Counted from the first letter of the stretch, positions 16,916 through 25,880 are shown. The stretch: 64,000 bases of DNA from Paraburkholderia sprentiae WSM5005 (GCF_001865575.2 NZ_CP017563.2:1-64000), one strand, 5' to 3'. Made by a program: numbers and translations. The notes: a model not told the origin generated them from the letters alone.

Positions 16916-18241
16916 TTACTGGACAAGCTTCCGGTTCAACCGGCGCATGCCGTCGAATACCGCATCGGCCACGTCCAGCGGAAAGTCGGCGGGCAATTGC
17001 GACGAGACTGCGTCGATTACCGTCTCTGTTTGCCCGGTCAACTGATCGATCAGCGTATCGACGTCAGCGGCGGAAAAGCCGGCCCGCTGTCCTTCCGCCA
17101 CCCAATGCCGGCGCTGGATTTGATTGAGCAGGTAATGGACGTTCTTGCCGCGAACCGCCATCGCCAGCTTCACTTTTTGCGCCGCGAGGCGGCCCGCGCC
17201 GCTGCCGATGATCGGATGCGCGGACAGCACGTCGTAAAGCGGCGTGGCTTCGTAGCGATTGCCAGGCAGATGAGCGATGCTGAAGTTTTTCGCGTGGCCA
17301 TCGGTTGCGGCGAGTAGCCAGAAAACCAGCTGCGTCGCGAAGAAATTGCGCCGGTCCGTCGCCGCGCGTGCGGACCCCGCGAGTATCTCCATGATCGCCT
17401 CGATGCCCGGACCGCCGTCGGACTCGTACTTGTGCAGCGCCGAGGTGCCGGTGGCCTGGCACATGTCCTCCTGCGGTAGACGCACGATCCACGTGGCGTC
17501 GCTCGACAAACGGCGATCGAAGCGCTCGACGATCAATACCTTCTGCTCGTCGAATCGCGCGATTTCGCAACGCGCGACGGGGAGCCCATAGGCCGCGACG
17601 ATCTGCGAACAAAGCCATTCGTTTTCCACGGACGTGCGCATATCGGCGCGCATGTTGCCGACCAGTCCGAGCGGCAGCTTGAAGATATGCGTGGTCGGCG
17701 TGCTGCCCTCGGGCAGCAGCCAGCGGTTGCGATGACGGAGCAGCGCGGTTTTCTCTTGCGCGCCGGCGATCGACAGACGCAGGTCTTCGAGCGGATCGTG
17801 CTGCCCGAGCGGCGCCGCCGACGTCGTGCCGCGCAGCAGTGCGGCGATGTCGCTGTCGCGGAGTTCGCGGCCGTGGATGCTCGTCAGGTCGCTCGGTTCT
17901 TCGTCCTGCGGCAGCAGTTGCAGCGCGCCGACGCAGTCGCGTCCGAGCGCGCTGAGCAACGGAAACGGCGCCGTGCTGCCGGTCCGGTAGCGCGTGGCGA
18001 TGCGGCGCCGGATCGGTTCGCTGTCGGGCAGCAGGTTGTCGAAATAGTCCGCGACGATCTGACCGCGATACCGCTGATTGCCCGGCGTGAACGGTAGCGA
18101 CAACGATAGCGGCCGTCCTTGCGGATCGTCGATCCAGTCGTCGGCATAGGTCAGAAGCTCGCCGCTGCGAGTCGTTTCCCAGGAGCCGACCTGCAAGCCG
18201 TTCATCCACAGGTTCAGACGGTTCGGTGTGCTGCGCGCCAT
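16916..18241 (-). CDS. hipA: HipA-type serine/threonine kinase toxin
   Basis: 441 aa, the same length as E. coli HipA. HipA kinases phosphorylate glutamyl-tRNA synthetase or related targets and slow growth. Visible motifs are the Gly-rich P-loop-like SIAGAQEKTALLRHRN, the catalytic DGHAKNFSI and the metal-binding region PLYDVLSAHPI. The N-terminal HipA-N1 domain (about residues 5-105) is intact. It is the second gene of the pair; only 2 nt separate it from the antitoxin stop. All key residues are present, so it is predicted active. A close alternative is a HipA-like kinase with another substrate. Confidence 0.92.
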   Translation of the reverse strand: MARSTPNRLNLWMNGLQVGSWETTRSGELLTYADDWIDDPQGRPLSLSLPFTPGNQRYRGQIVADYFDNLLPDSEPIRRRIATRYRTGSTAPFPLLSALGRDCVGALQLLPQDEEPSDLTSIHGRELRDSDIAALLRGTTSAAPLGQHDPLEDLRLSIAGAQEKTALLRHRNRWLLPEGSTPTTHIFKLPLGLVGNMRADMRTSVENEWLCSQIVAAYGLPVARCEIARFDEQKVLIVERFDRRLSSDATWIVRLPQEDMCQATGTSALHKYESDGGPGIEAIMEILAGSARAATDRRNFFATQLVFWLLAATDGHAKNFSIAHLPGNRYEATPLYDVLSAHPIIGSGAGRLAAQKVKLAMAVRGKNVHYLLNQIQRRHWVAEGQRAGFSAADVDTLIDQLTGQTETVIDAVSSQLPADFPLDVADAVFDGMRRLNRKLVQ

Positions 18242-18243
18242 GC

Positions 18244-18684
18244 TTACCAGTCCTCCCGTTTCTTGCTGGTGCTGGCCGCTTTGGTTGCCTTGGCCAGATC
18301 GACCGCGTTGGGCTTGCGAGCGGTGCGGGCGGATCTGGCCGCTTTGGCCCTGGTGTCCGATGCTTGGGTCGCCGTGCGTTGCGCCGGACGCGGCGCGCGC
18401 GCCTGCTTTTGCGGCGGCGCTTCCGGTTTGAGCGGCGCGGCGTCTGCCACGGCAACGCTTGGCGCCAATCCGCTTTGCGTGAGCTTGAGATCGACCTGCA
18501 AGACCCGTAGCACTCTAAAGAGCCGTTCAACGCTGACGGCCGACGGATTCGCCTCGAGTTGCGCGTAGGTCTGTTGTGTGACCCCGAGATGCGCGGCCAT
18601 CGCGGACTGAGTGAGGCCGGCGGCTTTCCTGAAGCCCTGCAGGATCGGTCTGAGCTGGCTCAGTGTCTTAATGGCGTAGTCCAC
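18244..18684 (-). CDS. hipB: HipB-type XRE-family antitoxin with long basic tail
   Basis: 146 aa. The N-terminal two-thirds of a Cro/C1-type helix-turn-helix domain (about residues 12-68; AAGLTQSAMAAHLGVTQQTYAQLEANPS) would bind the operators upstream and neutralise HipA. E. coli HipB is only about 88 residues; here a tail of roughly 65 residues rich in Ala, Lys, Arg and Pro follows, probably disordered and possibly DNA- or protease-interacting. The gene precedes hipA by 2 nt, the normal HipBA order. Several palindromes lie in the promoter (18741-18795), consistent with autorepression. Confidence 0.88.
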   Translation of the reverse strand: MDYAIKTLSQLRPILQGFRKAAGLTQSAMAAHLGVTQQTYAQLEANPSAVSVERLFRVLRVLQVDLKLTQSGLAPSVAVADAAPLKPEAPPQKQARAPRPAQRTATQASDTRAKAARSARTARKPNAVDLAKATKAASTSKKREDW

Positions 18685-18740
18685 GGTCGATCTCCGGTTC
18701 GACTTCGACGGCGTAACAGCTCAAAGCCTGTAGAAGGTCA

Positions 18741-18795
18741 ATACAGTCTATTCTCTGTATTTTAAAAATACAAGCTACAGCCTGTTAATAAACAG
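18741..18795. promoter_or_regulatory. Operator array in the hipBA promoter
   Basis: Three overlapping or adjacent inverted repeats: ATACAG-N8-CTGTAT (18741-18760), the 17-bp perfect palindrome TGTATTTTAAAAATACA (18756-18772), and CTGTT-AATA-AACAG (18782-18795). Spacing of the first (20 bp, 6-bp arms, 8-bp gap) resembles the HipB operator layout of E. coli though the arms differ. The AT-rich centre probably also holds the promoter. Confidence 0.65.
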
Positions 18796-19421
18796 CGCGT
18801 GGCGGTTTAGAAACGGAGTCCGCCGATCCTCACCTAGAACGCAACTAACCGTCAACAGCGCACGCCCCACGCCTTCGCTGCGACGCAGCCAGTTCGCCGC
18901 CAACAGACGTGCGATCGACCGAGGACCGTTCGGCGCAGTTCTTTTCCAAAAGCATCAAAAAACCGCATCGGCCACGACGAAACGCCTCGCCGGAAACAGA
19001 CCCAATTCGAATCGTTATCGATGGACAAACCAATCAGGAAGCCGGGCATTCAGTCATTAAAAGATGTCTCGCATTACATGAAAGTAGCATTGAATAGTCG
19101 TCGCCAAGCAGTCGATAGCGGCACCATGTGCGCTCATCGAGCGCAGGAGAATTGACGACTGTTTACGCACATTGCATCGATGCCTCTCACTCGCCGAATG
19201 TCATTTGACACAAATGTCACGCGGCATGCATCGACAGCGAATGAGCTTGGAAATTGCAGAAAAGGCTCTAGACTCAATAGCGTATCTGCGCGGCGAGGCC
19301 AGCAAGCGTCCGATCGTTGCGCGCATACAGCAGGCGCGAAAATCACTCCGATAACGCGATCGACGCCGCCCGATGCGGTCGCCGGCCGCCGCTGGAGAAC
19401 ATAACTTCCATGGAGTAGGCG
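18796..19421. other. Gene-free region between hipBA and an exported-protein gene
   Basis: About 625 bp without a supported gene. Short frames on both strands lack ribosome sites and recognisable products. A near-palindrome at 19199-19219 (TGTCATTTG, ACA, CAAATGTCA; one mismatch per arm) could be a regulatory site for the gene at 19422, about 200 bp away. Confidence 0.5.
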
Positions 19422-19799
19422 ATGGCAATCAAACCACAATGGCGAACGCTGTTATCTCTGACCTTCTTGTCGCTAGCAATGATGAGCAACGTCGCGCGCG
19501 CGGAAAGCATTCCAATTGTCACGGGCCAGCAATGGATGCAGTCGACCGATGAACAGAAGAAAGCGTATCTGGTCGGTATCTCTAATGTGATCGACATCGA
19601 GCGCGCCTATGCCGGTAACACGGCGAGCAGCAATGACATCGCGCAGCGCTTCGGCAAGGGCATGCAGGGCCAGACGCTCGACAGCGTGCGTCAAGGCCTC
19701 GACGGCTACTACGCCGCCAATCCCACGATGATCCAGCACCCGGTGATCGAGACCCTCTGGTTCCAGATGGTCGTGCCCGGCCTGAAGAAAAATCAATAA
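19422..19799 (+). CDS. Conserved hypothetical exported protein
   Basis: 125 aa. The N-terminus is a signal peptide (LLSLTFLSLAMMSNVARA, cleavage after ARA near residue 27). The mature part is about 98 residues and mainly helical, with TGQQWMQSTDEQKKAYLVGI and a C-terminal VIETLWFQMVVPGLKK. It recalls small exported helical proteins of Burkholderiaceae, but I do not recognise a named family with confidence. GGAG precedes the ATG. It is followed 11 bp later by a small glycine-zipper lipoprotein gene, so the two probably form an envelope-associated operon. Confidence 0.75.
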   Translation: MAIKPQWRTLLSLTFLSLAMMSNVARAESIPIVTGQQWMQSTDEQKKAYLVGISNVIDIERAYAGNTASSNDIAQRFGKGMQGQTLDSVRQGLDGYYAANPTMIQHPVIETLWFQMVVPGLKKNQ

Positions 19800-19810
19800 G
19801 GAGAACGATC

Positions 19811-20026
19811 ATGAAACGACTTGGGTGGATCGTCAGTATGGGTGCGCTCGCTGCGATGATCGGTTGCACGGACATGAGCCCGCAGGCGCAAGGAACGATG
19901 AGCGGCGCGGCACTCGGCGCGGGTGCGGGGGCGGGCATCGCGGCGATCTCCGGCGGCGACGCATGGACCGGCGCGATCATCGGCGGCGCGGCGGGCGGCG
20001 TGGCCGGCAATATCCGCGGCCGTTAG
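19811..20026 (+). CDS. Small glycine-zipper lipoprotein
   Basis: 71 aa. A lipoprotein signal ends at Cys19 (MGALAAMIGC lipobox), followed by a short linker and a Gly/Ala-rich stretch with GxxxG spacing (SGAALGAGAGAGIAAISGG, then GAIIGGAAGGVAG), the mark of glycine-zipper membrane-associating segments as in YmgG/OmpA-like small lipoproteins. It ends in a basic RGR. AAGGAG precedes the ATG. Probably co-transcribed with the exported protein upstream; function unknown, envelope location likely. Confidence 0.8.
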   Translation: MKRLGWIVSMGALAAMIGCTDMSPQAQGTMSGAALGAGAGAGIAAISGGDAWTGAIIGGAAGGVAGNIRGR

Positions 20027-20421
20027 TCATTGCCTGCATTCATGCGGCAAGGCCGAGGCACGACGCGGGTCGCGCCCCGGCTTTGGGCTCTTGCATCGGG
20101 CGCGTCGCGATTCCCCGCGACGCCTCAGCGGTTCTGTGTGGTTTCCCTCACGTCGAATCTCAAGCAGCGCAGCGCAGCGCAGCGAACGCGACCCGTTCGC
20201 TCGCAGCCGCGACATCGTGCATCCCCGCTTGTCATGCAAATCGTCCGTTCATACGCGGCCGTTGCCGATGCCGCGTCGCGCACCCGGATGACAATGTTTG
20301 AACCGGTGATTAAAAGCCCTTAGGATATCCACACCGGAAGCCGTCACGATGACGGCATGCGCACACAACGCAGAGACCAGCCTGCGCGCGGTGCAACCTT
20401 CATCTCATCAAGAGAACACGA
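20027..20421. other. Gene-free region
   Basis: 395 bp. No gene supported. It contains a short tandem repeat of AGCGC (AGCAGCGCAGCGCAGCGCAG around 20163-20182). It must include the promoter of the hydrolase gene at 20422. Confidence 0.5.
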
Positions 20422-21987
20422 ATGCTGCGCACGTCACTGAAGGTAATAAAGATAAGTGCATGGGTTCTGGTGCTGCTGGCGGTGCTCGCCTTCGGGCTAC
20501 GCGCGTGGTATTCGCAGCGCGGGCCGGAACTGTCGGTATGGCACACCTATGTGCCGCGCGAATTGACCGTCGAGGAAATAGACACCGCCGACTGGAACAC
20601 GTACATCAAGGCGGAAAACCGGATCTTCGAGGACGTGCGCGTCAATGTCGTCGAAAAGCTGCGGCCGTCCGAGCGCATTGGCGCAAACCGTTATTACGAG
20701 GGTTCGCCGATCTTTCCGTGGCATTTCGCCGAAAACTGGAATCACTCGTACATTCTCGAGCCGTCGGGGCAACCCGTCGGCGCGGTCGTGCTGCTGCATG
20801 GCATGACGGATGCGCCGTACAGCATGCGGCATATTGCGCGTCGTTATCGCGATCGCGGTTTCGTCGCGATCGGCATCCGCCTGCCGGGGCATGGCACAGT
20901 GCCCGCGGGGCTCACCGACGTGCACTGGCAGGACTGGACCGCGGCCACGCGGCTCGCGGTGCGTGAAGCGCGCCGTCGCGTGGGACCTGGCAAGCCGATC
21001 GAACTGGTCGGCTTTTCGAATGGCGGCGCGCTCGCGCTGCAATATGCGCTCGACGCGATCGAGAATCCCGCGCTCGCGCGTCCGACGCGCGTCGTGCTGA
21101 TCTCACCGATGATCGGCATCACGCGTTACGCGCGCTTTGCCGGTCTGGCAGGACTGCCCGCCGTGCTGCCGGCCTTCGCGCGCGCCGCGTGGCTTGGCAT
21201 CGTGCCGGAGTTCAACCCGTTCAAGTACAACTCGTTTCCTGTGAATGGCGCGAGGCAGTCGTTTCTTCTCACGAGCGTGATTCAGGACCAGATTGCGCGG
21301 CTCGAGCGCGAGAACCGGCTCGATGCGTTGCCGCCCATTCTGACGTTCCAGTCGGTGACGGATTTCACGGTCAGCACACCCGCGGTGATGTCATCGCTGT
21401 ACGACAAGCTGCCCGAGAACGGCAGCGAAGTCGTGCTGTTCGACGTGAACCGCAGCGTGCGCTTCAGGACCTTCCTGCGCGTTGCGTCGTACACGGCGCT
21501 CTCGCGACTGCTGCGCATCGGTCCGCAGAACTACCGCACGACGGTGATCACCAACGTGTCGCCGGACTCGGCGCATACCGTCGAGCGCAGTGTTTATGCG
21601 GGCGAAGTGCAAACGCGCGTCAGACCGCTGGATATCGATTATCCGCAGGATATTTTCTCGTTGTCGCACGTTGCGATTCCTTTCCCGATCACCGACGCGC
21701 TGTACGGCATCGCACCGGACGACTCGGAAAACTTCAACGAGAACCTCGGCACGCTCGCGCCGCGCGGTGAACGCGGCACGCTGATCCTCACGCTCGACTC
21801 GATGTTCCGCATCGCGTCGAATCCTTTTTTCCCGTATCTACTGCAGCGTGTCGATGAGGGCATCGGCAAGATGCCGCCGCCGGTCGTCAAGTCGCCGCCG
21901 CGCACCCATGAAACCGCGGACGGTCAGCCCGACGATTTCGTTGAAGACCTGAACGCGCTCGAGCAGGTCGGCTCCGACGAGCCGTGA
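20422..21987 (+). CDS. Membrane-anchored alpha/beta hydrolase
   Basis: 521 aa. An N-terminal signal anchor (about residues 12-28) places the enzyme on the periplasmic face of the inner membrane. The hydrolase core begins around residue 112 with the oxyanion block VLLHGMTDAPYSMRHI, has the nucleophile elbow GFSNGG near residue 193, and a candidate late Asp/His pair in FNENLGTL / LSHVAIPF. Lengthy C-terminal extension after residue 440 is acidic and Pro-rich. It resembles serine carboxylesterase/monoacylglycerol-lipase-like proteins; substrate unknown. It seems monocistronic and is convergent with the xylanase gene. Confidence 0.8.
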   Translation: MLRTSLKVIKISAWVLVLLAVLAFGLRAWYSQRGPELSVWHTYVPRELTVEEIDTADWNTYIKAENRIFEDVRVNVVEKLRPSERIGANRYYEGSPIFPWHFAENWNHSYILEPSGQPVGAVVLLHGMTDAPYSMRHIARRYRDRGFVAIGIRLPGHGTVPAGLTDVHWQDWTAATRLAVREARRRVGPGKPIELVGFSNGGALALQYALDAIENPALARPTRVVLISPMIGITRYARFAGLAGLPAVLPAFARAAWLGIVPEFNPFKYNSFPVNGARQSFLLTSVIQDQIARLERENRLDALPPILTFQSVTDFTVSTPAVMSSLYDKLPENGSEVVLFDVNRSVRFRTFLRVASYTALSRLLRIGPQNYRTTVITNVSPDSAHTVERSVYAGEVQTRVRPLDIDYPQDIFSLSHVAIPFPITDALYGIAPDDSENFNENLGTLAPRGERGTLILTLDSMFRIASNPFFPYLLQRVDEGIGKMPPPVVKSPPRTHETADGQPDDFVEDLNALEQVGSDEP

Positions 21988-22027
21988 GAAGTCGATCGTT
22001 TGAATCGAGCTGACGGCAATGGCTCGG

Positions 22028-23212
22028 TTACGGCTGATAAGCCGAATCGACGATCGTCCACAGCGCCGCTTTGGGCTTCAGGTCTGCATCGAACGGCAGC
22101 GGCAGGTTGTTGCGCGGTACGGGCGTCGACGTCAGCCACGTGTGCTTGTCGGAATAGCCCCAGAACGTCACCGCCTTGATGCTCGGCTCCTGCTCGAACA
22201 GAGCGAACACCGCGCGATAACGCTCCGCCTGCGCGCGCATGATGTCGTTCGGCACCGGATGGCCGAGGTCCGGCAGACATGCGTGCGGGTTGCTCCAGCA
22301 TTCACCCGGGTCGGTATAGAGACTCACGTCGAGTTCGGTCACCTGATTTTCGAGGCCGAGCGCCGCGACGTCGTCGAATGCCTGCTTGATGTTCGGCAGC
22401 GGCGGCCAGTTCACGCTGATATGCATTTGATGCCCGACACCGTCGATCGGCACGCTCTGCGCGCGTAAATCCCGAATCACTGCGAGCAGCTTCGCGCGCT
22501 TGCGCGGATCGTCGGTGTTGTACTCGTTGATATAGAGCTTGACGTCCGGGTCCGCCGCGCGCGCCGCGCGCAATGCGATCGCGATGTAGTCCTTGCCGAG
22601 CGCGCGATACCACGGACTATCTTCGCGATACACCTGGTGCGGGTCGTCGCTGATCACTTCGTTGACCACATCCCACGCGTAGATCTTGCCTCGAAAGTGT
22701 GTGACGACATCGGTTACATATCGAGCGAGTCGCTTAGCGACGACGTCGCGATAGTGCGGATCTTTCGGATCGCCGGCGAAGAACCAGTCGGGCGCTTCGG
22801 TCCAGTCGCCGGCCTTGAAGTGCCACACGAGCGTGTGGCCGCGTACCGCGATGCCATGCGCCTGCGCAAACGCGACGATTTTGTCGGCCGGCGCGAAGTC
22901 GTACTTGCCTTGCGCGACGCCGATCGTTCCCGGCTTCATCTTGTTCTCGGCGGTCAGGCTAGAGAAATGGTTGGCGATGAGCGCCGCGTCGGCGGGACTG
23001 TCGATCGCGTCAGGCTCGATCGCTGCGCCGACCTTGAAGTGTCCTGCCATCACACTACGCAGTGGCGGCAGCGCTTCAGCGGGCGCCGCGGCGAGCGGCG
23101 GACCGTCATGAGCGGCCGGCGCCCGGTTGTGCGCGCAGCCTATGGTCCATGCAAGCGCGCACACGGCGACGGCTGCGCAAAGAATGCGCATTGAATTCTT
23201 CAAAGGACGCAC
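22028..23212 (-). CDS. Endo-1,4-beta-xylanase, GH10, probable lipoprotein
   Basis: 394 aa. GH10 enzymes cut xylan internally by a retaining mechanism. Catalytic residues are the acid/base Glu in WDVVNEV and the nucleophile Glu in VTELDVSLY; HTLVWH, ENKMKP and the final TFWGYSDKHTWL are other GH10 blocks. The N-terminus has a lipobox ending at Cys (ALAWTIGC), so it is probably anchored in the outer membrane. The GTG at 23212 is preferred over the ATG at 23191 because AGGAG lies eight bases before it. Upstream are a TAACGTTA element (23270) and a TGAAAGCGCTTTCA palindrome (23401), tying the gene to both LacI-controlled sugar systems downstream. Confidence 0.93.
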   Translation of the reverse strand: MRPLKNSMRILCAAVAVCALAWTIGCAHNRAPAAHDGPPLAAAPAEALPPLRSVMAGHFKVGAAIEPDAIDSPADAALIANHFSSLTAENKMKPGTIGVAQGKYDFAPADKIVAFAQAHGIAVRGHTLVWHFKAGDWTEAPDWFFAGDPKDPHYRDVVAKRLARYVTDVVTHFRGKIYAWDVVNEVISDDPHQVYREDSPWYRALGKDYIAIALRAARAADPDVKLYINEYNTDDPRKRAKLLAVIRDLRAQSVPIDGVGHQMHISVNWPPLPNIKQAFDDVAALGLENQVTELDVSLYTDPGECWSNPHACLPDLGHPVPNDIMRAQAERYRAVFALFEQEPSIKAVTFWGYSDKHTWLTSTPVPRNNLPLPFDADLKPKAALWTIVDSAYQP

Positions 23213-23269
23213 CCGGATCTCCTATGGATGGTCTGCGGCTTAGATGTTGTTCTAACCATTTCTAACGGT

Positions 23270-23277
23270 AACGTTAA
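23270..23277. promoter_or_regulatory. TAACGTTA operator before the xylanase gene
   Basis: The palindrome TAACGTTA sits in a run of TAAC-type half-sites (about 23254-23285), 58 bp before the xylanase start. The same core occurs twice before the second ABC system (35533 and 35545) and at 33414, so it is a likely site for the LacI regulator encoded at 34276-35352. Confidence 0.65.
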
Positions 23278-23400
23278 CGATAACGACGGCGATGTTAGCA
23301 GCGAGGCGTCGGCCCGCAAAGAGGGGATTTACCTGACAACTAAAGACACGACCGAGAGAGGAGTGGGCGTCGGATCGATCGATTCGAATCCAACGTGGTT

Positions 23401-23414
23401 TGAAAGCGCTTTCA
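23401..23414. promoter_or_regulatory. TGAAAGCGCTTTCA operator upstream of the xylanase gene
   Basis: Perfect 14-bp palindrome identical to those at 25882-25895 and 27032-27045. It lies 189 bp upstream of the xylanase start and 145 bp beyond the 3' end of the BON gene. Likely bound by the LacI regulator at 25918-27009. Confidence 0.7.
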
Positions 23415-23558
23415 GATGGGGCTGCACCGACTGCACACGCCACGCACTGCGCGAAACAGAACGCCAGTCACTTGATTCCACTGGCGAGACGGGAAAACCG
23501 AAGCCCTTTAACGCGCGGTCTGCTTCAATCGTCGTCCGGGCGGCGGTTCAGCATGATT

Positions 23559-23867
23559 TCAATGCGCGCCCAACGACCCGCCGTCGGGCGAGAGCCGGTT
23601 GTCCACCGAAGTGACGCCGGGTACCGACATCGCACTCTGCTCGGCACGCGCAACATGTTCCCGCTCTGGCACCCATCCGACCAGCGTGACTCGCCCCGAG
23701 TGGGCAAAGACAAACACATGTGACATCCCGACGCCGCTGCGCGCTTCCGCGACGCGCACGCTGTGGGCGAGTTGTTGGTCGGTGGCTTGCGAATCCTGCG
23801 CATGGGCCACCGGCGCGATTGCGCTTGAAATCAGCAACGCGAGTGTAGAAACAAGGGCTGTTTTCAC
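23559..23867 (-). CDS. BON-domain periplasmic protein
   Basis: 102 aa from a GTG at 23867 preceded by a strong AGGAGGT. A signal peptide (VKTALVSTLALLISSAIAPV, cleavage after AHA near residue 25) leads to a single BON domain (about residues 35-95) with GRVTLVGWVPEREHVARAEQSA and a final VDNRL, as in OsmY-like proteins that associate with membranes and are often stress-induced. The longer upstream frame is shadow reading. No operon partner is seen; the porin gene is divergent, nearly 700 bp away. Confidence 0.85.
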   Translation of the reverse strand: MKTALVSTLALLISSAIAPVAHAQDSQATDQQLAHSVRVAEARSGVGMSHVFVFAHSGRVTLVGWVPEREHVARAEQSAMSVPGVTSVDNRLSPDGGSLGAH

Positions 23868-24333
23868 GATACCTCCTACAAGTACCAAGGTGTGCCGGCA
23901 AGTTCCGCCGGCAAATCTTCCGGTCCGACTCAACGCACGCGTTTGAGCGGGACGTCGCGTGCGCGACGTGGCGGGCGAATAGCGAGAGCCGAGGGATGGG
24001 AGCTGGTTGGAGCGTTCGTGATGGAGCGCGAGAGCCAGACGGATGCGTTGGCAGTCCCGCACTCAGCCTTCTAAGCGGCCGAGCCCGGCTCGTTGCCCGG
24101 CATCGTATGCATTGATGATAGTCGCTAATGCCTGCCATTGCTGGCGACCCCGACGCCGGGTCCTCAAGCCGAAACCATCAATGCAAGCGAAACCGGTCGT
24201 TGCGTCTGCACAACATCAAGCACGATTTTTCGCTTGCATTCGAGCGCGTTTTGCCTGTTAAGCAAGCGCTGAGCGACGCGTGACCGCATTCGCGCAACGT
24301 TTCGAGAAGCGAATTCAAACCTAGTTCGGACGC

Positions 24334-24359
24334 TTGTGACCATCACGGAATGGTCACAA
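24334..24359. promoter_or_regulatory. 26-bp perfect inverted repeat, TTGTGACCAT arms
   Basis: TTGTGACCAT (24334-24343) and ATGGTCACAA (24350-24359) are exact reverse complements with a 6-bp gap. No T-run follows, and it lies 205 bp before the porin start, so a protein site is more likely than a terminator. Outer bases mimic CRP half-sites but the spacing is wrong for CRP. Confidence 0.6.
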
Positions 24360-24393
24360 AGCAGGTGCTACTTCGGGATCGGGCCGCGCGCAA

Positions 24394-24409
24394 CTGTTAT
24401 CGATAACAG
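24394..24409. promoter_or_regulatory. 16-bp perfect palindrome upstream of the porin gene
   Basis: CTGTTATCGATAACAG is fully palindromic and lies 155 bp before the porin start. The layout resembles LacI-family operators of the GntR (gluconate) group. The LacI protein at 44351-45376 is GntR-like, so it is one candidate binder. Confidence 0.6.
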
Positions 24410-24563
24410 CGTTTTCCCTGAGCCGTTAGTTCGATGCGCGACGCACGGTCGTCCCTATAATCGCCTCGAAATGTGAAGCAGACATTTCGGCAAGAGGGGA
24501 AACGTGTGAAAACGCGTCGTCCTGACGGGCTTGGAGACGCCAAAATACATATAGGATATCTAA

Positions 24564-25718
24564 ATGAAGAAGAAGCTTATTGCTGTGTCTGTAATGGCAG
24601 CTGCGACGACGATGGCCCATGCCCAGAGCAGCGTCACGTTGTATGGCCGTATCGATAACGGCATCCAGTACGAAACCGGCATCCCGGGCGGCCACGCGTG
24701 GGCAGCCCAAAGCGGCAACTGGGGTTGCTCGTGGTTTGGCCTGCAGGGCGCCGAAGATCTCGGCGGCGGCACGAAGACGGTGTTCCAGCTCGAAGGTCAG
24801 CTCAACACGATGACCGGTGCATCGGCGGGCAATCTGTTCGGCCGTCACGCGACGGTGGGCTTGACGAACGACCACTGGGGTTTGTTCAAGTTGGGTAACC
24901 TCGGTGCGGGCGAACTGTCGCAGGACAGCTGGGGCACCGACCCGCAGGTGATGCAGCGCTACGCGATCTCGACCCTGGTGCGCGGTCGTAACTGGGCAAG
25001 CACCAGCAACGGCGCAGAGTACAACTCGCCGGTGCTGCTCGGCGGCCTCGTGCTGAAAGGCCAGTATTCGCTGACCAACAACACCAGCTGGAACTCGGCG
25101 CCCGTCAACTCGGCGGGCGTGCCGACCGGCCAGGGTCGTACGAACGCGGTCGAAGGTATCTACACGTGGGGCAGCGGCGACTTCCGTGTGATCTATGACG
25201 AAGTGCGCGGCGCGAACGGCTCGTTCAACAACGTGTACTCGGCTTCGCGCTCGATCCTCGCCGGCGGCACATACGTGCTCGGACCGGTCAAGCTGTACGC
25301 GGGCTACCAGCATCTGAGCGCACCTGACGCCACCAACGCGAGCATGGGCGTATCCGCTGCGTCGCAGCCGCTCGGTGTGAGCGCGCCGACCAGTGTGAAC
25401 CACGAATGGTTCGGCGCCGCATGGCAGGTCACGACGGCGACGGCAGTCACGGGCGCGGTCTATCACGCGAACGCGAACAACAACAACGGCAACGCCACGT
25501 TGTTCACGCTCGCCGCGACGTACGCGCTGTCGAAGCGCACGTTCCTATACACGGAAGCTGGCTACGTGCACAACAGCTCGACGTCGAACCTGAACCTCGG
25601 CAACGGGCCGTATGGCAACAACAACTTCAATCCGGCGACGGGTGCGTCTTCGAACAGCAACCCGGACTATGGTCATAGCCAGACCGGCGTCTTCGCCGGG
25701 ATCATGACCTCGTTCTGA
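24564..25718 (+). CDS. Gram-negative porin (Burkholderia OpcP/OmpC-like)
   Basis: 384 aa. A signal peptide (MKKKLIAVSVMAAATTMAHA, cleavage before QSSVTLYG) leads into a 16-strand trimeric outer-membrane barrel. The N-terminal SSVTLYGRIDNGI, the FGLQGAEDLGGGTKTVFQLE block and the C-terminal aromatic (GIMTSF) are typical of Burkholderiaceae general diffusion porins. Several Asn/Ser-rich loops are seen. It sits just before the first sugar ABC system and may serve as the outer-membrane entry for oligosaccharides; two palindromes in the promoter suggest control, and a strong terminator follows. Confidence 0.93.
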   Translation: MKKKLIAVSVMAAATTMAHAQSSVTLYGRIDNGIQYETGIPGGHAWAAQSGNWGCSWFGLQGAEDLGGGTKTVFQLEGQLNTMTGASAGNLFGRHATVGLTNDHWGLFKLGNLGAGELSQDSWGTDPQVMQRYAISTLVRGRNWASTSNGAEYNSPVLLGGLVLKGQYSLTNNTSWNSAPVNSAGVPTGQGRTNAVEGIYTWGSGDFRVIYDEVRGANGSFNNVYSASRSILAGGTYVLGPVKLYAGYQHLSAPDATNASMGVSAASQPLGVSAPTSVNHEWFGAAWQVTTATAVTGAVYHANANNNNGNATLFTLAATYALSKRTFLYTEAGYVHNSSTSNLNLGNGPYGNNNFNPATGASSNSNPDYGHSQTGVFAGIMTSF

Positions 25719-25791
25719 GTCGAGGTTGCCTGATCAGCAATCGCAGTGATCTGTTTGTTTCAAGGACTGTTTATTTCTCTTTCATAGAGAG

Positions 25792-25836
25792 GCCGGTGCG
25801 ACGCCTCCTCCACCCTCGTCGCATCGGCTGCTTTTT
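25792..25836 (+). terminator. Rho-independent terminator after the porin gene
   Basis: GCCGGTGCGACG (25792-25803) pairs with CGTCGCATCGGC (25817-25828), 12 bp with one G-U pair, followed by TTTTT at 25832-25836. Confidence 0.85.
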
Positions 25837-25880
25837 CGTCTTTTCGAATTCATCACCGGACGTAGCGCGCTTGCTCATAT

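Larger units (their letters stand above)
23868..24563. other. Long divergent promoter region before BON and porin genes
   Basis: 696 bp without a gene. It carries two striking inverted repeats close to the porin side, listed separately (24334-24359 and 24394-24409). The half nearer the BON gene shows nothing I can support. Confidence 0.6.

Noticed and set aside
18796..19421. Short frames of 60-100 codons between hipBA and 19422
   Set aside because: No ribosome sites, no recognisable products, and frames overlap on both strands without preference.
24334..24359. CRP site before the porin gene
   Set aside because: The half-site sequences look CRP-like (TGTGA, TCACA) but the gap is 14 bases rather than 6, and the arms extend into a longer perfect repeat.
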